Source: Curtobacterium sp. MCSS17_008 (lineage in GTDB: Bacteria; Actinomycetota; Actinomycetes; Actinomycetales; Microbacteriaceae). From it: DNA of 64,000 bases. The stretch spans positions 62,001-126,000 of the forward strand of contig NZ_QKSM01000005.1 in assembly GCF_003234185.1 (NCBI RefSeq). Direction: 5' to 3'. Positions 24,864 through 32,331 of this stretch are shown in pieces (the stretch's first letter is position 1; the number at the start of each line of letters is the position of its first letter). The translations under genes were made by a program, and so were the position numbers. The notes beneath the pieces were generated by a model that saw nothing but the letters and a program-made list of their open reading frames with translations, did no database searches and was not told where the DNA came from.

Positions 24864-25010
24864 GGTGGTGCCTTCCGTCCGGCCCAGCGTCACGACCGAC
24901 GGCTCCCAGGATTCTCGGATCATCCGCTGCACGCGGCGCGCGGTCCGGTGCTGGCTCCTGCACGGACGACGACTGACGTGAACTCTCTCCACAGCACTCC
25001 GGCGAGCCTG

Positions 25011-25038
25011 AGCGCCGGCGCTGGAGCGGTCCTAGACT
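25011..25038 (+). promoter_or_regulatory. Promoter of sugar phosphorolysis pair with palindromic operator
   Basis: TAGACT at 25033-25038 is a good -10; the perfect palindrome AGCGCCGGCGCT (25011-25022) occupies the -35 zone and is a candidate operator for a sugar repressor. A transcript of about 70 leader bases would reach GGAGG at 25102. Confidence 0.45.
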
Positions 25039-25112
25039 CGCCTGGAACGACCGAGCACGACTCCCGTGGTCCGCACCGGACCCACCACCCCACCAGTCCA
25101 CGGAGGATGCCC

Positions 25113-25862
25113 ATGACGACGCCGGACCGGCGCTCACCAGCGCGACTCGCCGACACGCGGGCGCTCCTGTTCGACCTGGACGGTGTCCTCACCCCCACCG
25201 CGGACGTGCACATGCGCGCCTGGAGCCGGCTGTTCACCCCGTTCCTGGTGGCGCACGGCGCCCGGCCGTACAGCCAGCAGGACTACTTCGACCACATCGA
25301 CGGCAAGCCCCGGTACGACGGCGTCCGCTCCCTGCTCGAGTCGCGGGGCATCGACCTGCCGCAGGGGACGCCGGACGACGCCCCGGGCAGCGACACCGTC
25401 TGTGCGCTCGGCAACCGGAAGAACGCCGAGTTCACCGCGGAGCTGACCGAGCACGGCGTCGAGCCGTACCCGGGTTCGCTCCGGTTCCTCGTCGCCGCGA
25501 TCGCCGCCGGCATGCGGGTCGCCGTCGTCTCGAGCTCGGCGAACGCCACCGCGGTGCTCCGGACCGCCGGGATCCTCGACCACTTCCCCGTCGTGGTCGA
25601 CGGCCTGGTCGCACGCCAGGACGGCCTGACCGGCAAGCCCGCGCCGGACACCTACCTCGACGCCGCCGGCCGCTTCGGGCTGGCCCCGGCGGAGTGCGTC
25701 GTGGTCGAGGACGCCACGAGCGGTGTCGAAGCCGGTCGGAACGGTGCCTTCGGCCTCGTCGTCGGCGTCGACCGCGGTGCCGGTGCCGACGCACTGCGCG
25801 AGCACGGGGCCGATGTCGTCGTGCGCGACCTCGCCGAGCTCGTCGACCAGCTCCCGCGCTGA
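25113..25862 (+). CDS. HAD-family beta-phosphoglucomutase-like enzyme
   Basis: A 249-residue HAD phosphotransferase: nucleophile D21 and D23 in LLFDLDGVLTPT, cap domain with YFDHIDGKPRYDGVRSLL, motif II in VAVVSSSANA, Lys in GLTGKPAPDTYL and the acidic motif VVEDATSGVEAG. The DHIDGKPR-YDGV segment is the mark of beta-phosphoglucomutase, which converts beta-glucose 1-phosphate to glucose 6-phosphate. The GH65 phosphorylase gene follows after 48 bases, which fits this role. GGAGG at 25102-25106 selects ATG 25113 over ATG 25107. Confidence 0.87.
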   Translation: MTTPDRRSPARLADTRALLFDLDGVLTPTADVHMRAWSRLFTPFLVAHGARPYSQQDYFDHIDGKPRYDGVRSLLESRGIDLPQGTPDDAPGSDTVCALGNRKNAEFTAELTEHGVEPYPGSLRFLVAAIAAGMRVAVVSSSANATAVLRTAGILDHFPVVVDGLVARQDGLTGKPAPDTYLDAAGRFGLAPAECVVVEDATSGVEAGRNGAFGLVVGVDRGAGADALREHGADVVVRDLAELVDQLPR

Positions 25863-25910
25863 CCGCGGCCCTCGTCCAGACCCCGAACTCCCTCCCACGG
25901 AGCACACTGC

Positions 25911-28421
25911 ATGAACCCCATCACGTCTGATCCCCTCGACCGCGTCCGCTACCCGGTCGACGAGTGGGCGCTCGTCGAGACCGAGTACACCCCGGACGAG
26001 CAGGGCGTCGCGGAGACGAACTTCGCGGTCGGCAACGGCTACCTCGGCCTGCGCGGCAACCTCGACGAGGGCCGCGGCGGCGTGCAGTACGGCACGTACA
26101 TCAACGGGTTCCACGAGACGTGGCCGATCCGGCACGCCGAGGACGCCTTCGGCTTCGCGAAGACCGGACAGACGATCATCAACGCGCCGGATGCCAAGGT
26201 CATCCGGCTCTACGTCGACGACGAGCCGCTCGTCCTGGCCGAGGCCGACATCCTCCGGCACACCCGGCGCCTCGAGTTCCGCGGCGGGTACCTCTACCGC
26301 GAGACCGAGTGGTCGACCCCGTCCGGCAAGCGCGTGCTCATCCGCTCGCGCCGACTGGTGTCCTTCACCGACCGGCACCTCGCGGTCATCGACTACGAGG
26401 TCACCGTGCTCGACGGCGACGCCTCGATCCTGCTCTCGAGCCAGATCCTCAACCGGCAGGACGTGCAGGACGAGTACCACGCCGGCATGCGGGCGGCGGC
26501 GAACGCCTTCGACCCGCGCAAGGCCGAGGCGTTCCACGAGCGCGTCCTCGAGCCGAAGCTCAAGCGCGGTACCGGCGGCCGGTCCCTGCTCGGCTACCAG
26601 GCGGTGAGCTCCGGCATGACGATCTGCGTCGGCGTGGAACACCACCTGGAAACCGAGAACAGCTGGGACGAGGCCTCGTCGATCGACGACGACCTCGCAA
26701 AGCACGTCTACCGGGTGCAGGCACGTGCCGGGGTGCCGATCCGGCTCGTGAAGCACATGGTCTACCACACCTCGCGTGGGGTGCCGGCTCGAGAGCTCGC
26801 GGACCGTTGTGACCGCACGCTCGACCGGGCACACGCCGAGACGGTGGACGAGACCTTCGCGAAGCAGCGCGCGTGGATGGACGACTACTGGACGCGCAGC
26901 GACGTCGAGATCCCGGGCCAGCCGGCGATCCAGCAGGCGGTCCGGTGGAACCTGTTCATGCTCGCGCAGGCGACGGCCCGCACGGACGGGCACGGCATCG
27001 CGGCGAAGGGCGTCACGGGCTCCGGCTACGGCGGCCACTACTTCTGGGACATGGAGATCTACGTCCTGCCGTTCCTGTCGTACACGGCGCCGATCGTCGC
27101 CCGGAACGCGTTGCGCTTCCGCTACAACATGCTCGACGCGGCCCGGTCCCGTGCCCGTGAGCTGAACCAGCGCGGAGCGCTCTTCCCGTGGCGGACGATC
27201 AACGGCGAGGAGTCCAGCGCGTACTACGCCGCCGGCACGGCGCAGTACCACATCGACGCGGACATCGCCCATGCGCTCATGCAGTACGTGCGGGCCTCCG
27301 GTGACACCGAGTTCCTGAAGCGTGGGGCGATCGACATCCTGGTCGAGACCGCCCGTCTGTGGTCCGACCTGGGCTTCTGGCGGTCGAACGGCGACAAGAA
27401 GTTCCACATCGACGGCGTCACCGGACCCGACGAGTACACGACCGTCGTCGACGACAACCTGTACACGAACGTCATGGCGCGGGCGAACCTGTGGTTCGCC
27501 GTGAACGCCTGCCGCGAGCTCGCGGTCGACGACCCGGAGGAGTACGGCCGCATGGTCCGGCGCACCGGGCTGGTCGACGACGAGCTGACCGAGTGGGAGC
27601 ACGCAGCCGAGTCGATGGAGATCCCCTTCGACCCGCACCGCGGCATCCACCCGCAGGACGCCCAGTTCCTCGACAAGGAGCTCTGGGACCTCGAGAACAC
27701 CCCGGACTCCAAGCGGCCGCTGCTGCTGCACTACCACCCGCTGGTCATCTACCGGTTCCAGGTGCTCAAGCAGGCCGACGTCGTGCTCGCGCTGTTCCTG
27801 CAGGGCCACGAGTTCACGGCGGCCGAGAAGCGCCGTGACTTCGACTACTACGACGCGCTCACCACCGGTGACTCGACGCTCTCCGCGGTGGTGCAGTCGA
27901 TCATGGCTGCGGAGGTCGGCTACCACGACCTGGCGGCGCAGTACTTCCTGACGGCGCTCTACGTCGACCTCGCCGACCTGCACGGCAACACCTCGGACGG
28001 CGTGCACATCGCGTCGACGGGCGGCATCTGGGGTGCGCTGGTCAACGGCTTCGGCGGCATGCGCGACCACGGCGGGCGGATGACCTTCAACCCGCGGCTG
28101 CCGATGGACTGGGAGCGGCTGACCTACCGCATCCAGGTCCACGGATCACGCATCCGGATCGACCTGGAAGAGGAGGCGATGACCTTCACGGTCGAGACCG
28201 GCGAGGGCTTCACGGCGTGGGTGCACAACCAGCAGTGGGACATCACGCCGGGTGCGCCGACGGTCGTACCGCTGCCGCACCACGGTCCGAGGATGACCGG
28301 GCACGCTCCGACGACGAGCGACATCCAGGGCACCCTGCGGGCGGACGGCTCCGTCATCACCGCGTCGGTCCCCATGATCTCCCTCGACCGGACCGTCGAC
28401 ATCGACGAGACCACCGCCTGA
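25911..28421 (+). CDS. GH65 disaccharide phosphorylase (maltose/trehalose/kojibiose type)
   Basis: An 836-residue glycoside hydrolase family 65 protein. Domains in order: N-terminal beta-sandwich with ETNFAVGNGYLGLRGN, helical linker, (alpha/alpha)6 barrel with the general acid E508 in GVTGPDEYTTVVDDN, and a C-terminal beta-sheet. HIASTGGIWGALVNGFGG holds the family phosphate-binding residues, so phosphorolysis rather than hydrolysis is expected, giving beta-glucose 1-phosphate from an alpha-linked glucose disaccharide. The neighbouring beta-phosphoglucomutase completes the route to glucose 6-phosphate. Which disaccharide is used cannot be read. A stem-loop terminator follows. Confidence 0.92.
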   Translation: MNPITSDPLDRVRYPVDEWALVETEYTPDEQGVAETNFAVGNGYLGLRGNLDEGRGGVQYGTYINGFHETWPIRHAEDAFGFAKTGQTIINAPDAKVIRLYVDDEPLVLAEADILRHTRRLEFRGGYLYRETEWSTPSGKRVLIRSRRLVSFTDRHLAVIDYEVTVLDGDASILLSSQILNRQDVQDEYHAGMRAAANAFDPRKAEAFHERVLEPKLKRGTGGRSLLGYQAVSSGMTICVGVEHHLETENSWDEASSIDDDLAKHVYRVQARAGVPIRLVKHMVYHTSRGVPARELADRCDRTLDRAHAETVDETFAKQRAWMDDYWTRSDVEIPGQPAIQQAVRWNLFMLAQATARTDGHGIAAKGVTGSGYGGHYFWDMEIYVLPFLSYTAPIVARNALRFRYNMLDAARSRARELNQRGALFPWRTINGEESSAYYAAGTAQYHIDADIAHALMQYVRASGDTEFLKRGAIDILVETARLWSDLGFWRSNGDKKFHIDGVTGPDEYTTVVDDNLYTNVMARANLWFAVNACRELAVDDPEEYGRMVRRTGLVDDELTEWEHAAESMEIPFDPHRGIHPQDAQFLDKELWDLENTPDSKRPLLLHYHPLVIYRFQVLKQADVVLALFLQGHEFTAAEKRRDFDYYDALTTGDSTLSAVVQSIMAAEVGYHDLAAQYFLTALYVDLADLHGNTSDGVHIASTGGIWGALVNGFGGMRDHGGRMTFNPRLPMDWERLTYRIQVHGSRIRIDLEEEAMTFTVETGEGFTAWVHNQQWDITPGAPTVVPLPHHGPRMTGHAPTTSDIQGTLRADGSVITASVPMISLDRTVDIDETTA

Positions 28422-28446
28422 CCAACGGACCCGTCTCCCCCCCCCT

Positions 28447-28480
28447 GGTGCCCGTCGCAGCTCGTGCTGCGGCGGGCACC
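28447..28480 (+). terminator. 14-bp stem-loop terminator after GH65 gene
   Basis: GGTGCCCGTCGCAG (28447-28460) pairs with CTGCGGCGGGCACC (28467-28480) with one G-U pair; loop 6 bases. Confidence 0.65.
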
Positions 28481-28597
28481 GTCGTCCTCGGCGCACCGCC
28501 TGCACGTGCGTCCAGTCGCCTCCGGGCACCGTGGCGTCCGTGCCCCCGGGCCGACGGCGTCTCCTGCGGCACGGCAGCGCAACGAGAGGAGACACAC

Positions 28598-29365
28598 ATG
28601 GACAAGCGGTTCGAGGGCAAGGTCGCGATCGTCACCGGAGCGGGCTCGGGCATCGGTGCGGCGACCGCGCGGGCCTTCGTCGACGAGGGGGCGGACGTCC
28701 TGCTCGTGGACAGTGTCGAGGACAAGGTCCGAGCGGTCGCGGACAGCCTGCCGACCGGTCGCGCCGTCGCCCTGCAGGCCGACGTCGCCGACCCCGCGGC
28801 ATGGGAGACGATCGTCTCGGACGCGGTCGACCGCTGGGACCGCATCGACGTGCTCGTGAACAACGCGGGGACGTTCACCTCCGGTGACATCACGGACATC
28901 GAGCCCGACGAGTGGCGCCGCGTGATCGACACGGACCTGTCGAGCGTGTTCTTCGGCACGCGGGCGGCGCTGCCGTTCCTGCGCGAGACGAAGGGGTCGG
29001 TCGTGAACACGTCCTCCGTGTCCGGGGAGGACGCCGACTGGCGGATGAGCCCCTACAACGCGGCGAAGGGCGGTGTCTCGAACTTCACGAAGGCCGCGGC
29101 GCTCGACAACGGGCAGTTCGGCGTCCGGGTGAACGCGGTGGCGCCGGGGCTCATCTGGACGGACATGACCCAGCAGCAGGCCGAGGACGAGGAACTCCAG
29201 CACCAGTTCGCGGAGCGGGTGTCGCTCGGCCGGGGCGGTCGGCCGGAGGAGGTCGCCGCGGCGGTCTTGTTCCTGGCCAGCGACGCCGCGTCCTACATCA
29301 CGGGAGCGATCCTGCCGGTGGACGGCGGGACGACCGCGAGCAACGGGCAGCCGGCGCAGGCCTGA
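28598..29365 (+). CDS. SDR-family oxidoreductase
   Basis: A 255-residue classical short-chain dehydrogenase/reductase: TGAGSGIG cofactor loop, VDS acidic residue after strand 2 that favours NAD, NNAG, catalytic Ser in NTSSVSG, YNAAK, and APGLIWTDM. The C-terminus ends with PVDGGTTASNGQ. GAGAGGAGA upstream is a strong ribosome site. The substrate is unknown. It stands alone between the GH65 terminator and a convergent pseudogene. Confidence 0.9.
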   Translation: MDKRFEGKVAIVTGAGSGIGAATARAFVDEGADVLLVDSVEDKVRAVADSLPTGRAVALQADVADPAAWETIVSDAVDRWDRIDVLVNNAGTFTSGDITDIEPDEWRRVIDTDLSSVFFGTRAALPFLRETKGSVVNTSSVSGEDADWRMSPYNAAKGGVSNFTKAAALDNGQFGVRVNAVAPGLIWTDMTQQQAEDEELQHQFAERVSLGRGGRPEEVAAAVLFLASDAASYITGAILPVDGGTTASNGQPAQA

Positions 29366-29367
29366 CG

Positions 29368-29590
29368 TCAGCCGTCGCGGAGGTCGGGTTCGTCGGCGAC
29401 GAGCTCGACCTTCACTCGTTCGCCGTCCTCGAGGAACGCAGCGTGGTGCTCCGGACCTCCGGCGAACGGGTGTCGGTCCTCGTAGAGGCGGTGCCACCCG
29501 TTCGCGGGCGCGTCCTCCCACAGCGTCTGCACGTCGACCGTGGTGCCGGCGTGGAAGGCGAGGTGGGACAGGCCGGGGCGTCTCCGGTCA
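29368..29590 (-). pseudogene. C-terminal remnant of a VOC/glyoxalase-like gene
   Basis: On the minus strand about 74 residues read RRPGLSHLAFHAGTTVD ... APANGWHRLYEDRHPFAGGPEHHAAFLEDGERVKVELVAD, which matches the second half of vicinal-oxygen-chelate proteins (metal His in HLAFHAG, Glu in the last strand). Upstream the similarity stops abruptly near 29590 at the promoter of the ArsR-type gene, and no start codon with a family N-terminus exists. The gene appears truncated by insertion or rearrangement at this junction. Confidence 0.65.
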
Positions 29591-29593
29591 GTA

Positions 29594-29634
29594 GCACAAG
29601 AACCATTGCGCAACTGCTCTTGTGCAACTACGGT
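29594..29634 (+). promoter_or_regulatory. Promoter and operator of ArsR-type regulator gene
   Basis: TTGCGC (29606-29611), 17 bases, TACGGT (29629-29634), then 6 bases to ATG 29641: a good -35/-10 pair for a leaderless mRNA. Overlaid are TTGCGCAA (29606-29613) and TTGTGCAA (29620-29627), 14 bases apart, and the inverse pair GCACAAGA/TCTTGTGC (29594-29601, 29618-29625). These are candidate autoregulatory sites. Confidence 0.65.
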
Positions 29635-29640
29635 CGAGCC

Positions 29641-30213
29641 ATGGACGTCCAGCGACTCGACGACGCGGCGCACATGCGCGCGCTCGCCCACCCGACCAGG
29701 TTGCGACTCGTCGGTCTGCTGCGGACCGGTGGTCCGCAGACCGCGGCGATGCTCGGCGACCAGGTCGACGAGGCGCCGGGGACGATCAGCTACCACTGCA
29801 AGCGCCTGGCCGACGCAGGGTTCATCGAGCCTGCGCCCGAGCTCGGCACCGACCGGCGTGAGCGCTGGTGGCGGGCGGTCGCACAGCACACGTCGTGGAA
29901 CCTGGCGGACGCGCTCGACGACCCGGACCGGATGCTCGCCGCGACCGCGCTCGACCACACCGTCGCCCAGGCGTACGCCGCGGAGTACACGGCGTTCATC
30001 GACGCGGTGCCCGCACTCGGGCGGGAGTGGGTGGCGGCCTCGAACAGCAGCGACCGGTCGCTCCGGCTCACCGTCGACGAACTGCGTGCGCTCGGCGCGG
30101 AACTCCAGGGCGTCCTCGACCGGTGGGAGGCCCGGAGCGTGGAACACGAGCCGGGCGACGGGTCCGAGCGCGTCACCGCCGTCGTGCAGAGCTACCGGTC
30201 GGCCCGCCCGTGA
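29641..30213 (+). CDS. ArsR-type winged-helix transcriptional regulator
   Basis: A 190-residue regulator with an N-terminal ArsR/HTH_20-like winged helix: MRALAHPTRLRLVGLL, then PQTAAMLGDQVDEAPGTISYHCKRLADAGFIEP and the wing GTDRRERWW. The C-terminal 110 residues are helical and probably mediate dimerisation or ligand binding; no metal-binding Cys cluster is present. The MFS transporter gene overlaps its stop, so it probably controls this exporter and itself through the symmetric sites at 29594-29627. Confidence 0.88.
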   Translation: MDVQRLDDAAHMRALAHPTRLRLVGLLRTGGPQTAAMLGDQVDEAPGTISYHCKRLADAGFIEPAPELGTDRRERWWRAVAQHTSWNLADALDDPDRMLAATALDHTVAQAYAAEYTAFIDAVPALGREWVAASNSSDRSLRLTVDELRALGAELQGVLDRWEARSVEHEPGDGSERVTAVVQSYRSARP

Positions 30214-31529
30214 ACGCGCACTGGCGGTTGCGGTCGCTCCTCGCAGTGCAGGTGGTCTCGCGGACCGGCAACGTCGCGACGACGATCGCCGTGCCGTTCG
30301 TCGTCCTGTCGCGCGGCGGTTCCGCGACCGACGTCGGGGTCGCGGCGTTCGCGGCGACGCTGCCGATCGTCCTCGGGGGAGCGTTCGGCGGGGTGCTCGT
30401 CGAGCGCGTCGGCTTCGTCCGGTCGAGCGTGGTCTCCGACGTCGTCAGTGCCGTGACGCTGCTCGCGGTACCGGTCCTCGCCTGGACGGTCGGACTGCCA
30501 GCGTGGGGGTTGCTCGTCCTCGTGTTCCTCGGCGGGCTCTTCGACACCCCGGGGGAGTCCGGCCGACGGGTGCTCCTGCCCGGACTCGCGACTGCCGCGG
30601 GCATCCCGCTCGAGCGGGCGGTGGGGCACTTCGAGGCGTCGGTCCGGTTCTCCGTGCTGCTCGGGGCGCCGGCTGCGGGGCTGCTCGTCGGAGCGCTCGG
30701 ACCGCTGTCGGCGCTCACCGTGACCGCCGGTGTGTTCGGCGCGGCTGCGCTGCTCGCCGCCGTCACGCTGCGCGGCGCCGGGGTCGCCCCGGTGGCCGGT
30801 GCGGAGCCCGCGGAGCCGTCGGCCGGGTACTGGCGTGACCTCGGCGCCGGACTGCGCTTCTGCGTGCGGGACCCGCTCTTCCGGCTCCTGATCGCCCTCG
30901 TGCTCGTCACGAACCTGCTCGACGCCGCCCGCTCCACCGCGCTCCTGCCGCTGTACGCCGACCGGGTGCTCGGCGGGGCGCAGGCACTCGGCATCGTCAG
31001 CGGGACCTTCGGCGGGGCGGCCTTCGTCGGGTCGCTCGCGTTCGGGTACGTGGCGCACCGGGTGCCCCGCCGGATCACCTTCGTGGTCTGCTTCGTCCTC
31101 GCCGGTGGGCCGTCGCTCGTGGTGCCCGCGCTCGGCCTCGGGCTGCCGTGGGTGCTCGGCGCGTGCGTGCTGTCCGGCTTCGCAGCGGGGGCGCTCAACC
31201 CGATCCTCGGGGCGGTCGAGCTCGAGCGGATCCCGTCGCACATGCGGGCGCGGGTGTTCGGGCTGCTCTCCGCCGGGTCGTGGGCGGGCATCCCCCTCGG
31301 TGGACTGGCCGGTGGCGTCGCGGCGGACGCCATCGGGGTCACGGCGACGTTCGGAGTGGTCGCGGTCGTCTACACGGTCGTGACGCTCTCGCCGCTGCTG
31401 GGCGGGTCATGGCGGTCGATGGAGCGGCAGGCCCCGACGGAGTCCGGCCGGCCCGACGAGCGTGACGGGCAGGGCGGGGGCGAGGGCGCTCTCGTGCTCA
31501 GAACACGTTCTGAACAGCGTGAGGCATGA
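30210..31529 (+). CDS. MFS transporter (probable exporter)
   Basis: A 439-residue major facilitator protein with about 12 helices; the head VSRTGNVATTIAVPFVVLSRGGSATDVG and GLFDTPGESGRRVLLPGLA are typical of the MFS_3/enterobactin-exporter-like group. GTG 30210 overlaps the regulator stop (GTGA), so both are co-translated. The pairing with an ArsR-type regulator suggests drug or metabolite efflux; the compound is unknown. Confidence 0.88.
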   Translation: MNAHWRLRSLLAVQVVSRTGNVATTIAVPFVVLSRGGSATDVGVAAFAATLPIVLGGAFGGVLVERVGFVRSSVVSDVVSAVTLLAVPVLAWTVGLPAWGLLVLVFLGGLFDTPGESGRRVLLPGLATAAGIPLERAVGHFEASVRFSVLLGAPAAGLLVGALGPLSALTVTAGVFGAAALLAAVTLRGAGVAPVAGAEPAEPSAGYWRDLGAGLRFCVRDPLFRLLIALVLVTNLLDAARSTALLPLYADRVLGGAQALGIVSGTFGGAAFVGSLAFGYVAHRVPRRITFVVCFVLAGGPSLVVPALGLGLPWVLGACVLSGFAAGALNPILGAVELERIPSHMRARVFGLLSAGSWAGIPLGGLAGGVAADAIGVTATFGVVAVVYTVVTLSPLLGGSWRSMERQAPTESGRPDERDGQGGGEGALVLRTRSEQREA

Positions 31530-31691
31530 CGTTGCTCACCGCGCCCGCCGTTCCGCCGTCCCGCGGCCCCTGCGGAGCGTCGGCAGCTCGAACGCAAGCG
31601 CGGCGAGCGCATCTGGTGCACGGTCGACGAGGACACCCGGACCGTGCACGTCCTCGCGGCCCACACACACCATCCGAACGCGACCGAGTAG
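31530..31691 (+). pseudogene. Possible remnant of a small gene, no start codon
   Basis: A frame without start ends AERRQLERKRGERIW, CTVDEDTRTVHVLAAHT, HHPNATE and stop at 31689-31691. The amphipathic, polar composition looks protein-like and resembles the C-terminal strand pair of small RelE/ParE-like folds, but I cannot prove a family. The upstream codons (Pro/Arg-rich) look non-coding. It occupies most of the 214-base gap between the MFS gene and the next gene. Confidence 0.3.
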
Positions 31692-31743
31692 GGGGACGGG
31701 CTTGCTCGGAGCGGCCCGAGCACTGCTCCGGTAGACGAGGAGC

Positions 31744-32208
31744 ATGACGGACGAGCGGAACGACGACGGACAGGGCCCGGACGACGCACACGTGGTGCCC
31801 GAGGGGGTGTCCGAGGCCACGGTCGAGGCCCTCGGCACCCTGTCGGCCGCGGTCGAGGTGCTCGAGCACGCGCGGGGGCTCCTCTACGGGTTCCACCGGC
31901 TCACGGGCACGGCGGACCTCAACCTCGGCGAGGCCGTTGAGCAGCTCCGGAAGGCCGGGCACACCGAGCTCGCCGAGCGGATCGACACCGAGCTGGTGGG
32001 CCGCAACGTGATCGACGGGCGGTGGACGTTCCAGATCGTCGAGGACTACGACGACAACTACTACGCGCTCGCCAAGGAGCTCGAGCAGACCGCGCGCGAC
32101 CAGCTCGTCGGCGGCAAGCGGCACCTGTACGAGGCGAGCATGAAGGAGGACCGGCGCACCGCCGGACGTCGCCGCCACGAAGCCGGGCCGGCCGACCTGC
32201 CGGACTGA
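31744..32208 (+). CDS. Conserved actinobacterial protein of unknown function (154 aa)
   Basis: A soluble 154-residue protein: an acidic head, then a helical region LGTLSAAVEVLEHARGLLYGF, HRLTGTADLNLGEAVEQLRKAG and ELVGRNVIDGRWTFQIVEDYDDNYY, ending in a basic tail DRRTAGRRRHEAG. I have no function; similar proteins of this size seem common in actinobacteria. AGGAGC lies before the ATG and TAGACG 6 bases upstream could serve as -10. A double stem-loop follows before the convergent permease. Confidence 0.75.
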   Translation: MTDERNDDGQGPDDAHVVPEGVSEATVEALGTLSAAVEVLEHARGLLYGFHRLTGTADLNLGEAVEQLRKAGHTELAERIDTELVGRNVIDGRWTFQIVEDYDDNYYALAKELEQTARDQLVGGKRHLYEASMKEDRRTAGRRRHEAGPADLPD

Positions 32209-32210
32209 GG

Positions 32211-32225
32211 CCGCGCCTCCCGGCC
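32211..32225 (-). repeat. Dispersed motif GGCCGGGAGGCGCGG (exact copy)
   Basis: Read on the minus strand, directly after the stop of the 31744 gene. See copies at 33861, 42583, 53121 and 57060. Confidence 0.6.
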
Positions 32226-32242
32226 GGACGCACCGGACGACA

Positions 32243-32310
32243 CGAGACGCCCCCGTCGACGCGAGACGCCCCCGGATTCGGGGGCGTCTCGACGGTTCGG
32301 GGGCGTCTCG
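32243..32310. terminator. Nested double stem-loop between convergent genes
   Basis: Four copies of a 13-base arm: CGAGACGCCCCCG at 32243-32255 and 32262-32274, its inverse at 32279-32291 and 32298-32310. The inner pair has a 4-base loop, the outer pair encloses it. Bidirectional termination is the likely role; the core CGAGACGCC recurs at 38319-38372. Confidence 0.7.
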
Positions 32311-32331
32311 GCAGAGCGAGTGGAGCCCCCC

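Noticed and set aside
29368-30147. Minus-strand frame of 259 codons as one intact VOC gene
   Set aside because: Only the last 70-75 codons look like VOC; the rest is the shadow of the ArsR-type gene.
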